Assembly (NCBI GenBank): GCA_037178625.1
Contig: CM074143.1
Coordinates: 1,054,001 to 1,118,000 of the forward strand
Direction of reading: 5' to 3'
Source of the DNA: Skeletonema tropicum
Taxonomy: Eukaryota; Bacillariophyta; Thalassiosirophyceae; Thalassiosirales; Thalassiosiraceae
DNA length: 64,000 nucleotides
The position numbers and the translations under genes are program-made. The notes under the pieces are model-generated. The model saw only the letters and a list, made by a program, of their open reading frames with translations. It was not told the origin of the DNA and ran no database searches. Position 1 is the first letter of the stretch, and each line of letters opens with the position of its first letter. Shown piece by piece: positions 9,271-20,268 of this stretch.

Positions 9271-11676
9271 CAGTCGTCGTACGGTTATTTTGACACACGC
9301 TTATTTTGACATTACAGTTATTTTGACACAGCAGCAGAGAACACTACCTTCTCTTATCGCTGGCTTCCCCGCTTCTCCCGAGGAGGGAGAAGAGGCAGCT
9401 CAGCCACACAAACCACCATGACCATGACCATGACATTACCATACACAATACTTACACAATACAGCGAGACAAATTAATAAAGTAAACGACAATGAGTGCT
9501 GCTAGATGTGCTGCGGGCGATTATTGCGACATGGAAGGCCTCCCCTTGCCGCCTGAAGGCAGCAGGGATTCGAGACACTTTTGTCTTCGTTGCGGACATC
9601 AGAAGCATGCGCCGTGTGGGCACCAATTTGATGATTTGCGAGGTAACGAAGAAGAATACAAAGATATCCTTGATGTCATTGCGCCTAAAAAGGATGGTGA
9701 TCGACCTAATCCTAAGCCAGCGGGGAAAAAAGGTCCGCAACTTGAAATTTGTTTTAACTGTGTTCATCAAATCCGGTCATTGACAACAACACCGGCAGCT
9801 GCACCCGCACCCTCACCTATGCCCGTCGAAACTCCAGCCACCACCACCACCACGAACTCTTCGGTCCAAACCACAGCGAGAAGTTCAGCGTCAGCAAATG
9901 CAGCAGATGTTTCAGCGGCAGCCGCTCCTTTGCCTTCCTCTACCGCTTCCGCTGCAAAGAAAAGTAATGGAGGAGGTGTCGTTGACTTAACTGCCGATGC
10001 ACCAAAGAAGAAGAAATCAAAGCAAACAAAACTAAAGCCCCCTTCTGGAGGAAAAAGAAAGGAGAAGCCGCCGAAGCCAAGGAAGGAGCGAACAAATTAT
10101 TCAATTCAAAAAAGGCTTGAGATATTGGAGTACAAAGCTAAATATGGTGGTGGGCCAGCTGTGAGGAAATATAAGTGTTCCAGACAAAATCTTAGTTATT
10201 GGGAGCAGCAAAAAGCGGAATACTTGAACGTGGTAAATCATAGCGGCAACAAAAATAGGATCGTGAAAAACGATCCATTGTTGCGAATAAAAATTGGTAT
10301 CAGTGCGTTCTATGAACTCAATAAAACGATGCCTTATAAGGTTTGGGAAGAAGTGAAGCCAGAGGCTGTTAAGAAGTGTTGGATTAAGTCTCAACTGATT
10401 GGTCGAGACGATATCACTAGTTTATCTGCGATCGCTCCTGGAAACGATAGTGTCGATAGTGAAGCAGTTGCTGATGCTGCCACGACTACTGATGCGGATG
10501 GTGATGTCAATATGGAGCCAGAAGTCGTTGCAGCGGCTGGAGATGATAGTGAGACTTCTGATGGCGATGATGCTGAAATGGAACGACTCTACGAGTTGGC
10601 GAACCAGTTTGCCAAAGACAACAACGATCGGCAACGTTGTCTGGACAACATGTCGGACTACGATGTCATGATTAACGAACTAGTAATGACCATGAAGAGT
10701 ACACCACCAGAAGATGCCCAGAAGATGATGCGTGATTGGATGAATATGGAGGAGAATGATTACTGCAGAGAGTTGCAGAGGGAAGAAGTTTCAGAACTTC
10801 TGGAGGACTGTGATTTGTTGCTTGATTTGCAGAACGAGGATGATGAGATTGATGACGCCGAAGGCGAGGTAGAGGATCAGCAAGCGCCAAAAGTGCCTCC
10901 TAAAGCAGAACGACTTAGGGAAATGGCAGCACAAGTGAAGCAACTTTCCATCGAAGTTGACGGATTTGAGGAAGAAATCTTTGCTGAGGTCTTTGGTGAG
11001 GACTTTGCGCAGGATTTAAGTGATTTGTCAAACATTTTCTTGTCAAAGTGTCGCCTTTTCGAAGCGAAAAAGTTGGAGAAGAAGCTTGCAGGCAATAAGT
11101 TGCGACAACCGAATGTGGCGCCATACTTTAGGGTTCAGAAAGCTGCATCCAAGCCTTACTCACGGCACGACAATGCGTATTGGTTATTGGATCAATGTAA
11201 AAAGCATATCAAAGATTCGTCCGAGACACCATTGCTGCTTGCAGAGGCAGCATTAGACGCAATCAAGAAACTCCGTGAGAATGAGAATGCGGGTTCAGAG
11301 GAGGACGACGAGAATGACGACGAGGATGATGATGCAGATGCACGGTACAATATCTTCTTCAATTCATTTGGTCATCTACGCTCTCGTAACGTCGAATTGA
11401 TTATGGTCTTAAACAGCAAATCTGATGAATTGGTGAAAGATTTATCGTTGACTCTGGAACAACTGAAATTGACGTGGGAGCATGAAGACTTCTAAATATG
11501 TAAGCAACCTTGCTTTGTCTCCTCCTTTGTCTGAAACCTATGTACATACCTATGTACTGGTATTTAAGCTTATGTACCGATGCCTATTTACTTGCTACAC
11601 GGATGTTTTGACAAGTACGGTTATTTTGACACGCTGAGCCAGAACACAGTGTGTCAAAATAACTGTACGACGACTG
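9271..11676 (+). mobile_element. Pogo/Tigger-type DNA transposon, copy 2
   Basis: Same 2406-bp element as at 1116-3521, with the same TIRs and TA flanks (9269-9270 and 11677-11678). Because its flanks are also duplicated, it was copied with the segment and is not an independent insertion. Confidence 0.9.
9492..11495 (+). CDS. Transposase-derived HTH protein lacking the DDE core, copy 2 (667 aa)
   Basis: The protein is identical to the one at 1337-3340: N-terminal Cys/His clusters, a basic region at 171-200, a psq/CENP-B-type HTH at 201-245, a Tigger-type C-terminal tail at 285-303, and an acidic helical C-terminal half. The complete lack of divergence shows the duplication is recent, converted, or an assembly duplicate. 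Confidence 0.75.
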   Translation: MSAARCAAGDYCDMEGLPLPPEGSRDSRHFCLRCGHQKHAPCGHQFDDLRGNEEEYKDILDVIAPKKDGDRPNPKPAGKKGPQLEICFNCVHQIRSLTTTPAAAPAPSPMPVETPATTTTTNSSVQTTARSSASANAADVSAAAAPLPSSTASAAKKSNGGGVVDLTADAPKKKKSKQTKLKPPSGGKRKEKPPKPRKERTNYSIQKRLEILEYKAKYGGGPAVRKYKCSRQNLSYWEQQKAEYLNVVNHSGNKNRIVKNDPLLRIKIGISAFYELNKTMPYKVWEEVKPEAVKKCWIKSQLIGRDDITSLSAIAPGNDSVDSEAVADAATTTDADGDVNMEPEVVAAAGDDSETSDGDDAEMERLYELANQFAKDNNDRQRCLDNMSDYDVMINELVMTMKSTPPEDAQKMMRDWMNMEENDYCRELQREEVSELLEDCDLLLDLQNEDDEIDDAEGEVEDQQAPKVPPKAERLREMAAQVKQLSIEVDGFEEEIFAEVFGEDFAQDLSDLSNIFLSKCRLFEAKKLEKKLAGNKLRQPNVAPYFRVQKAASKPYSRHDNAYWLLDQCKKHIKDSSETPLLLAEAALDAIKKLRENENAGSEEDDENDDEDDDADARYNIFFNSFGHLRSRNVELIMVLNSKSDELVKDLSLTLEQLKLTWEHEDF

Positions 11677-11873
11677 TATTTAGATTGGGCCTTTCTTCCA
11701 TTAGCAAGGGGAGGCTGAGGTATGTGGGCCGTTCAATTTAAATTATGACGAAGAGTAGCAGCCCATCTCCGCCCATCGTATCTATTCAAATTGACCAAGC
11801 GAAGAAGAAGTTGCTATGGTATAAAGGATATAATGGTTGGAAGATGAAGGACACTCAACATCAACTTAATAAC

Positions 11874-14800
11874 ATGTCAGCTGTGGCCACTATCCTGCTC
11901 GGGCTAGCGTCCTTTGCCTTTGCGGCGGCGCAGACGTCCTCTTTCAAAGACCCAATGACTGGAGAGCCCATCCAATTGATCCACAGATCCGAAGTACACC
12001 GTAAAACGGCGGAAATCTGCCCAGAAGCAGTAGACTCTGCAGGTGAAACCTATTTCCATCCGACTCTGGACTCGGATGTCGGTGCAGTGTGGTAAGTTGA
12101 TGAACAATACTGATGTGCACATCTTATGTTGTTTGAACGATTGGTCACCTCTAACGCCTCTTCCTCTCTCTTCGACTTGATCCCCTCAGCACCAATTCAA
12201 ATGACTACCCACAGCTATGGAAGGAGATTCCAGTAATGCCAGGTATCCCTCAATACCTCTCCTCCACTGGAGCAGAATGCTGCGAAAAATTCTACGGCCG
12301 GCATGGTGTCCCTTCGGAACAGTGTTACGTTAAGGATATATGTGTCGCGTCTAAGTGGCACGTTTCAAAGTTTAAGTCGACGACGTGTACTAATTCGGGT
12401 GATTACCCTAATTCATGGAATGATCCCAACCTTTCTATATACCACCTGTTTGAAACCGCCGCAAAGTGTTGCCAGAAAGTTAAAGATAGGACAGGTCAGG
12501 CGTGTGATATTCGTGATGTCAATGAGGCATGGGATTGTAACAGATGGCATCTTGCCATTGAAAAAGATGACAACGACGATCCGCTCCACAAAGAGTGGAC
12601 GTGTACGAATTCAGGGGTGATTCATGAAGTTTGGGCAAACTACGAAGAACATTACATCTTCCCGGATTATCAAACTTGCTGCGAAAAATTTTTGATCCCC
12701 GATGAAGATTGTCACAAGGCCGATGCGTGCGGCCCTCCAACCAAACCTCCCTCGAGACCTCCGACTCGTCCTTCTGACAAGCCAGTCGCTGATGTTATTG
12801 AGACATGTACTCCAGGAGGCACGTGTTCCGCAGGGTCTTCTTGCGCAGTGGGCGAGGTGTCATGTTGTGGTCAGACGTATGATTCTATGACATGCGAATG
12901 CATTAGTGGCAGCTGGACCTGTCTTGTCACTGAAGCGTGTAGTATGCCCTGTGTTCCAACTTATTCACCGACAACTAATTTTCCGTCTTATAGTCCCACC
13001 ATAACTCCGACTTCACAGCCAGTAGATACAACAACAACTACTACTACCACCACCACTACATCAACAACAACTACTGGAGATTTGGTTACATATAGTTCTG
13101 AGTTGTGTGGAAAGTGGCACATTTCAAGAGAAGAGCCAATGACTTGGTACGTAATTTAATTGCCTCAGTGCAGACCATGCATTATACCTTTTTGTTTCAC
13201 TCACATCATCATCTTGTCATTACCTGTTTGCTTTGTTGCAGTACTAATAGCGGGGTCGGAACGGTAGAGCCGACAACAAACTGCGTTGGATGGTTCCAAA
13301 CTGGAGAAGAGTGCTGCATGGGGTATCTCGGCCGAGAAGATTGTCCCAAGGTTGACGTAACAGCCACGACGACGGAAGCTACAGCTCTATCATGTGGAAG
13401 TTGGCATGTCTCAAGAGAAGCCCCCATGTCTTGGTAAGTGATTGAGTTTGAACTCTAAGGGCTAACATCCTATTTACCTTGCCACTCACTGTCATCCTTC
13501 ATCATCTGCTCTATGATCTCAGCACTAACAGCAAGGTAGGAATGAAAGAGCCGACACCAGGCTGTGCTGGATGGTATGAAACTGGAGAAGAGTGTTGCTC
13601 TAGCTACCTTGGCAGAGAGTGCCCCATGATTGATGTATCAAGCGATACTACGTCAACGACTACATTGCCTACATTACCACTTTCTCCTTGCGAGGAGTGG
13701 CATATTGATCGAAATGATCGAAGTGTATGCACGAACTCGGAAGACTATCCTTCAGTGTGGAAGGAGTACTACTATGATGAGTTTTTCTATGGAACAGCTG
13801 AGGCTTGCTGCGAAGAGGTAGAGGATTGCAGGGCTGTCGACGTTTGTACTGTATGCACTGAAAATTATGTACCTGTCTGTGGGTCAGATGGTTCAACTTA
13901 TGGAAACAAGTGCAAAGCAAGGGCAGCTGGAATCGTTGAGTACGTGAGCGGCACATGTGAAGATCTGGCCACTACTACTACTACTACCACAACTACTACG
14001 ACGCCTGAAACCACCACCACTACTACGACGCCTGAAACAACCACCACTACTACTACTACTACGCCTGAAACCACCACCACCACTACTTCTACGACAACGC
14101 CTGAAACCACCACAACTACAACAACTCCTGCTACCACCACTATCACAAACTCTACGACTCCTGAGACCACCACAACTACTTCTACTACCTCCACAACAAC
14201 AACAACAACAACTTCAAATCCAGGTGACATGGAACAGAATTCTGGTTCTCTTGGTTCTCCGTCAGGAGCCCCAACTAGCGTATGTTCACTTCACACAAAG
14301 AAGAGGGCTTGTGAGAGAGCCAAGGCACAAAAGTGCGATTGGAATAAGTCTGAAATGAAGTGCTTTGAAGAGATGGAGCCCAACTCTGGATCTGCTACTG
14401 CTGATGGTAATGTATGTTCAATCCACACAACAAGGAAGCCTTGCGAACGAGCCAAGGCACAAAAATGTGATTGGGATAAGACTGCAATGACGTGCATTCA
14501 TGAGGCAGACGACGATGAAGAGATGGAGCCCAACTCTGGATCTGCTACTGATAATGTATGTTCAATCCACACAACAAGGAAGCCTTGTGAAAGAGCCAAG
14601 GCACAAAAATGCGATTGGGATAGGACTGCATTGACGTGCATTCAGGAGGCAGACGGCGATGAAGAGATGGAGCCCAACTCTGGATCTGCCCTGGGACCTG
14701 CAACCACCACCACCACAACTACTACGACGACGCCTGAAACCACCACAACTACAACTACTTCTACGTCCACAACAACAACAACTTCAAATCCAGGTGACAT

Positions 14801-15104
14801 GGAACTGAATTCTGGTTCTCTTGGTTCTCCGTCAGGAGCCCCAACTAGCGTATGTTCACTTCACACAAAAAAGAGGGCTTGCGAAGGAGCCAAGGCACAA
14901 AAATGTGATTGGGATAGGACTGCAATGACGTGCATTCAGGAGGCTGACGATGAAGAGATGGAGCCCAACTCTGAATCTGCTACTTCTGATCTACAAGGAT
15001 GTGCTTCTTTGTATAAGAGAAAGGCCAAGTGCGAGAAAAATGCTGCGTGTACGTGGACAAGAGCAAAGTCAATCAAAGATAGGTGTACTCCTGTGGCAAC
15101 CTAA
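11874..15104 (+). CDS. Secreted modular Cys-rich protein with Kazal-like domain, gene B (4 exons, 982 aa)
   Basis: Exons are 11874-12091, 12190-13146, 13242-13433 and 13523-15104; all three introns split a Cys codon as TG|C, and the exon lengths sum to an open frame. The signal peptide is as in A. Order: three C-T-N-S modules, short Pro/Thr linker, [13 protein letters not shown] domain, poly-Thr, GWxxTGEECC modules carried by exons 3 and 4, another C-T-N-S-x-D-Y-P module, a Kazal-like domain (VPVCGSDGSTYGNKC, about 13840-13960), a long Thr/Pro/Glu tract, and four C-terminal CDW repeats. The Kazal fold usually inhibits serine proteases; here it may simply be an extracellular module. The 5' part equals gene A, the rest is almost identical to gene C with 5241 bp fewer. 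This is the only long family member in the window with an open frame. Confidence 0.8.
13978..14216 (+). repeat. Poly-Thr/Pro-Glu coding repeat of gene B
   Basis: ACN-rich tract encoding runs of Thr broken by PETTT motifs. Related tracts of other lengths lie in gene A (4928-5043), later in gene B (14700-14788) and in gene C (26427-26609, 27081-27231). Such tracts suit O-glycosylated linkers and are sites of length change between copies. Confidence 0.8.
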
Positions 15105-15203
15105 GATCATTAAGCAGTGCGAATGCTTTGTAAATTAACAATATATGTAATTAGGTTTTTATGCAAATGCTTACCCAACCTTCCTCACTCTTGGATTTTT
15201 CAG

Positions 15204-16016
15204 GAACTTCGACGAGAGTTGCAATTAGCTATGATACGCCAGATACAAGCAGAAGAACTAATGCAAGCGGAAATTGATCTAGATGGCGATGAAAATGTAG
15301 TGGCTGAAACAGAACATCTCTTTCGAAAAGCAACTCATGAGGTCAAAAATCTGTCTATGAAACTTGTACTCGCAGACAAGGCATTCACATTAGTGAGAAG
15401 CCGAATGGAGATGGAGAAGTTGGTAAAGACAATAGAAACTCTTCTTGTGCAAATGGAAGACAACGCAGACTCACAAGAAGGCTCAGTTCCATCAATTCTC
15501 GCAGAGGATGACGACCCATATGACAATAACAACTCACGCAGTAGACGAGAGGACGAAGAAAAACAAAAACTTGAGGAAAGAGCGAAGAGGGCCGAGCTCA
15601 GCACCGAAGTTGCTGTGAGAGAGGCTTTATTAGCGAAAAAAAAAGCTGAAAAGGTGAAGACCGAGAAGCAACAAGAGATTGACCTTCTGAAAGAAAAACT
15701 GGCGCATATGGAATCAAAATCAATAGTACTGGCCAACTCTGAGAACCAGCGTTTAGTCGCACAAGGTAAATCGTATCTGGATAAGCTTGATGCCAAGTCA
15801 ATCATAGAGAGCTCATTTGACCGAGAGCCAGAGGGGGCTAGAGCTGCCGCAAAGAGTAGGCTGAAACAAAAGTTTCGTGAAAGACAAGCTGCAGCTAAGC
15901 CTGGATTAGATCATCGCGACAGCAGTAACAATGCACAGCAGCTGAACGGAGAAGAATTTTATCAGCATCTCGATTTCTATTCAAGGTCACTGAAGTCAGT
16001 GTCCACTAAAAAGTGA
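15204..16016 (+). pseudogene. Orphan coiled-coil exon downstream of gene B
   Basis: A good acceptor (GGATTTTTCAG, ending 15203) opens a 270-codon frame starting ELRRELQLAMIRQIQ and rich in Glu, Lys, Arg and Ala with heptad patterns, ending SLKSVSTKK. No upstream exon with a matching donor was found: gene B ends in a stop 100 bp earlier, so the 5' part is missing or was displaced by the duplication. It could also be the last exon of a gene transcribed across this region. No specific family recognised. Confidence 0.45.
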
Positions 16017-16316
16017 ATTTGATGAGTTGATGTTTTGCTATTTGGAAGTTGAGCAATCACTTTCTTGCATGGAAGTATGTTAGAGTATGGTAAGCTAATT
16101 GTATTTGTTTCCAGCTACTTTTGTGAGCTATTGCTTATCATCTAGGAAGTGCATAGACTTCACGAATGAGAGCGGAGAACTTCCCAATCTCCAGGCAGAC
16201 AAGAGAGGAGGATGGATGCATGTTCCAAAATGAATGCCATTAGAGTATCTTACATGAGATGTCTTCTAATTGATCCGGACAATGCACCAGTACTCAAAGC
16301 ATGAGCATGGCAGGAT
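16017..16316. other. Intergenic, nothing recognised
   Basis: No coding signal and no repeat shared within the window, up to the edge of the next element. Confidence 0.5.
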
Positions 16317-17106
16317 CCAAGGGTAAATAAATAGGGTATGTCACAAAGAGTGTGACGCTTACCGTCTCGTGGTCAAACTCAACTTTGTCACAAGGGCCAT
16401 GTGTACGTATTCCTACGTTGTACCTAGTACTGTTCACAAATGTTCAGGTACACTCCTAAGTACAGTGGCGTTACGACTTTGTGTTACATATGGTTGAGTC
16501 TCGCTTGCCTCGTCGTTTCCCGTCATTGAAAGCTCGAATTGATCATTCACCGCTCAAGGCAACGGCTACCATGGTCAACACTGCCGCTGCTGAAATAGAC
16601 CTAGTTATTAGCCGTAATATGGGACGATTGATGGCTGATCGTTACTATGGATTATTATGTTTATGTTATCGTGCTTGGATCCAGCAGAAACGCTCGATGG
16701 GACGTTCAGTAAGCACTGTTCAGTGGCCGGCGCTCGCCGGACGTCACCGTATAATATTGCCTCCATGCTGCCTTCCCTTGAGGTATTTGGCAGCGGCGAG
16801 GGCGTCAACACCAACATAATAATCCATAGTAACGATCAGCCACCGATCGGCCCATAGGTCGGCTGTTAACTTGGTCTATTTCAACAGCGGCAACGTAGAC
16901 CATGGTTGCCTGCCTCGATGAGCGGCGTGTTGACTGTGTGTGGGGCTTGCGTGTTGGTGCTGGTCATCTTGTTGACCGGCACTGACTTTCGCATCTGAGT
17001 TTGACCACGAGACGGTAAATCCGAATAATTTATTTTTTCACGCGTAAACCTCGCGGTGGAGATTTCCCGCCAAAATTTGAGTCATACCCTATTTATTTAC
17101 CCTTGG
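16317..17106. mobile_element. 790-bp non-autonomous TIR element with internal foldback
   Basis: The ends are CCAAGGGTAAATAAATAGGG and its reverse complement, flanked by CAGGAT on both sides (16311-16316, 17107-17112). A second inverted motif (TTACCGTCTCGTGGTCAAACTC at about 16360 and its complement at about 16997) lies further in. The centre holds an imperfect inverted repeat of roughly 100 bp (16557-16662 against 16812-16916). No intact ORF for a transposase. The 6-bp duplication, or an imperfect 8-bp one, leaves the superfamily open. Confidence 0.75.
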
Positions 17107-17112
17107 CAGGAT

Positions 17113-18130
17113 TGTATAATAGTTCACTACTGTCAAAGTTCTTGTGACACTGTGTCAACACGTGAATATAAGTCAGTTTTTGGGGAGCGGCCCCCGCACC
17201 CTGGTCCAAAATCGAGATTTTGCTTCATAATATCTTTTTTCTGTTTTACCTTTTTGTCTCCATTTTAGAGTAACATTCGGGCATGCCCCCGAGGGCAGAC
17301 TACATAATGATAGAACATACGTAAGTTTTGATACTTATTACCTGTAGACAAGCTACCATGAAGTACTTTTCAACCATGGCTTCCGTCAGCTTCCGTCACT
17401 TGACACCTACGCAGCATGATAAAATGTACGAGAGTGCAAAACAGTACCATCAACAGCCATAACCTCCCATGAATAATAGCGTGTAAGATTTCAGGGTCTA
17501 ACTCAGTGTAACCGTGACCACCCTGTTGGGTACAAACTTCAATTCCAATCAAGTCAAATACATACTTAGTGTTGATATCAATGAACATTATTTTGTAACC
17601 ATGTGTAATGAATTATCTTTTCAATAACATGAAGCCGCGATGATGACTCAACACTCTATTGATCTCTTCCCTCTTCTAAGACATATGCCTCTCTGGCTTG
17701 TCGCTGGAGTTAGATTCTCTTGACGTCACAACTTTTAACGGATGCACTATACAATCACACCAACGTCTCTCATAAGATTAATTGTCTTTCTGGGGGTCTT
17801 TCCCTGTAATAACAACAGATGCTACCATAAGCACATGAAGTGATGAATTCATCAAGGATGCCTGTTGTTGATTGTTGAGTAAACCTCCCTCCCTCCCTGC
17901 AGCATCTTAATTCTAATTTCTGATATGCATAAGTAGATAACTACGATTGACTCTGTCGAAGATATGATTGCCCTGTCTCGTTTCGGTGATGATAGTGCTA
18001 CATGATGGATGCGCTCGCGGCACTCCTATTGACGGCGTTGGCCTTGAGAGTGACAATACACAGTGAGATCATTTTCATTCATAGATTCGTTTATGCCAAG
18101 CGCAAATACTCCCTAGCTCGCACAATAGTG
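17113..18130. other. Intergenic, nothing recognised
   Basis: No supported gene; only short ORFs of random character. A pyrimidine-rich CCTCCCTCCCTCC run lies near 17887. Confidence 0.4.
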
Positions 18131-18240
18131 ACTGGCAACCCGGATCGACTGGCCTTAATCGATTCTTAAGAAATATTCGAGACGATTTAGTGTGATCGAT
18201 CCGGGAAGCCGACCACTCCCCAAGGTACTAGCGCATGTTG
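18131..18240. repeat. Hairpin family, copy 1
   Basis: A perfect 10-bp stem CCCGGATCGA/TCGATCCGGG (18139-18148 with 18196-18205) encloses a loop carrying TTAATCGATTCT. It is followed by CCGACCACTCCCCAAGGTACTAG-type sequence shared with the copies at 18.5 and 58.3 kb. Confidence 0.65.
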
Positions 18241-18454
18241 AAGTGGCGTTAATATTTTATTTCAGACTTCAGACATGACACATCTCGTGTCGAAGGAGTT
18301 CTCTAACGGATCAGGGTCTCGGTACGTCTCTTTGGCCGCGGAGGTCCCATGTTACTAATCATCTATCGGTAGGATGTGCTCTCAACACCGTCGATGAAGA
18401 AAGTCACCTACAAAGAGCGTCGGTAGTGTTGACCCCATTGCATTCCACAACACA

Positions 18455-18620
18455 CGACACTACTGCTGAAAATACTCTCTCGCTCTCTCAATATTGACTG
18501 TGTACCCGGAACTAACAGACTAAATCGATTCTAAAGACGTATTTGAGAGATTTAATGTGTTTGTTCCGGGTAGCCGACCACTCCCTGAGGTACTAGCGCG
18601 CGGCGAAGTATCGCCATGGT
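18455..18620. repeat. Hairpin family, copy 2
   Basis: Stem ACCCGGAAC/GTTCCGGGT (18504-18512 with 18563-18571) plus an inner TAAATC/GATTTA helix, followed by the conserved GACCACTCCCTGAGGTACTAG-type tail. The upstream ~45 bp (GCTGAAAAT...CTCTCTCAATATTG) also match copy 3. Confidence 0.7.
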
Positions 18621-18823
18621 GGCGATGTATTTTGTGGATTTTGTGTGTTGAGTGGCTAACAAAAATGGTTTCTCGAAGTGTTGGTGTAGGTAGTACTTGT
18701 AGGTAATAAATAATCACATATAATTATGTGGGGAAATGGTAAAAGGCGAAGAGACCTTAAGAAGCCTCTGGACCAGGGTGCCCGGCCCGCCCAGCCGATT
18801 TGAAAAGTAATAGGCTTAACTAA

Positions 18824-19087
18824 TTGAGCCCAACAGAATCGTTTAGATTATTTAGATTGGGCCTTTCTTCTAACGTCAAGGGGAGGCTCAGGTGTGGGCT
18901 GTTCAATTTAAATTGGCAATTCACGACCTCTTTTCAAGCCGCTTCCTGTTTGCTTGCCGATGACGAAGAGTATGTAGCAGCCCATCTCCGCCCATCGTAT
19001 CTATTCAAATTAACCAAGCGAAGGAGAAGTTGCTATAAAGAATATAATGTATGGAAGATGAAGGACACTCAACATCAACTTAATAAC
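18824..19087 (+). promoter_or_regulatory. Upstream region of gene C, shared with A and B
   Basis: From TTTAGATTGGGCCTTTCTTC onward the sequence parallels the 200 bp between the pogo-like element and the ATG of genes A and B, including GGGGAGGCT and GTTCAATTTAAATT. Conservation across all three loci marks it as the likely core promoter and 5' leader. C has about 55 extra bases that A and B lack. Confidence 0.5.
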
Positions 19088-20268
19088 ATGTCAGCTGTGG
19101 CCACTATCCTGCTCGGGCTAGCGTCCTTTGCCTTTGCGGCGGCGCAGACGTCCTCTTTCAAAGGACCCAATGACTGGAGAGCCCATCCAATTGATCCACA
19201 GATCCGAAGTACACCGTAAAACGGCGGAAATCTGCCCAGCAGCAGTAGACTCTGCAGGTAAAACCTATTTCCATCCGACTCAGGAAACGGATGTCGGTGC
19301 AGTGTGGTAAGTTGATGAACAATACTGATGTGCACATCTTATGTTGTTTGAACGATTGGTCACCTCTAACGCCTCTTCCTCTCTCTTCGCCTTGATCCCC
19401 TCAGCACCAATTCAAATGACTACCCACAGGTATGGAAGGAGATTCCAGTAATGCCAGGTATCCCTCAATACCTCTCCTCCACTGGAGCAGAATGCTGCGA
19501 AAAATTCTACGGCCGGCATGGTGTCCCTTCGGAACAGTGTTACGTTAAGGATATATGTGTCGCGTCTAAGTGGCACGTTTCAAAGTTTAAGTCGACGACG
19601 TGTACTAATTCGGGTGATTACCCTAATTCATGGAATGATCCCAACCTTTCTATATACCACCTGTTTGAAACCGCCGCAAAGTGTTGCCAGAAAGTTAAAG
19701 ATAGGACAGGTCAGGCGTGTGATATTCGTGATGTCAATGAGGCATGGGATTGTAACAGATGGCATCTTGCCATTGAAAAAGGTGACAACGACGATCCGCT
19801 CCACAAAGAGGGGACGTGTACGAATTCAGGGGTGATTCATGAAGTTTGGGCAAACTACGAAGAACATTACATCTTCCCGGATTATCAAACTTGCTGCGAA
19901 AAATTTTTGATCCCCGATGAAGATTGTCACAAGGCCGATGCGTGCGGCCCTCCAACCAAACCTCCCTCGAGACCTCCGACTCCAGTTCCTACTCCTGCTC
20001 CAATTCCCACGAAACCTCCGACTCCAGTGCCAACACCAGTGCCAACAAAGCCTCCTACGCCAGCGCCTCAAAATCTAGTCCTGTTTGATTCCTAGTGTGT
20101 ATGAATGTGCATCTGCGTCAACCTCTGCAAATGGCCGTTTCCATCCTGATAAGTATGGAACATTATCTTGGTGAGTCACAATCTTCACACTTGACAACCC
20201 TTCATTTGATGAATCGCTATCTTACTAACTCATACCTCTGACTTTTTTCTTCGTTTTTTATTCTTTAG

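Larger units (their letters stand above)
8156..12313. repeat. 8155-bp tandem duplication, unit 2 (identical stretch)
   Basis: Matches 1-4158 throughout. It contains inverted-repeat arm 3 (about 8305-9268), the second pogo-like element, and the first exon, first intron and start of exon 2 of gene B. The identity ends inside exon 2 of gene B. Confidence 0.9.

Noticed and set aside
13898..14230. Minus-strand Val-rich ORF opposite the poly-Thr tract (likewise 26354-26623 and 26943-27248)
   Set aside because: It is only the antisense of ACN repeats; the plus strand has splice-linked coding evidence.
18220..18232. CTAG after a hairpin, as in a Helitron 3' end
   Set aside because: Similarity between copies continues past CTAG and the hairpin is much larger and further away than in Helitrons.
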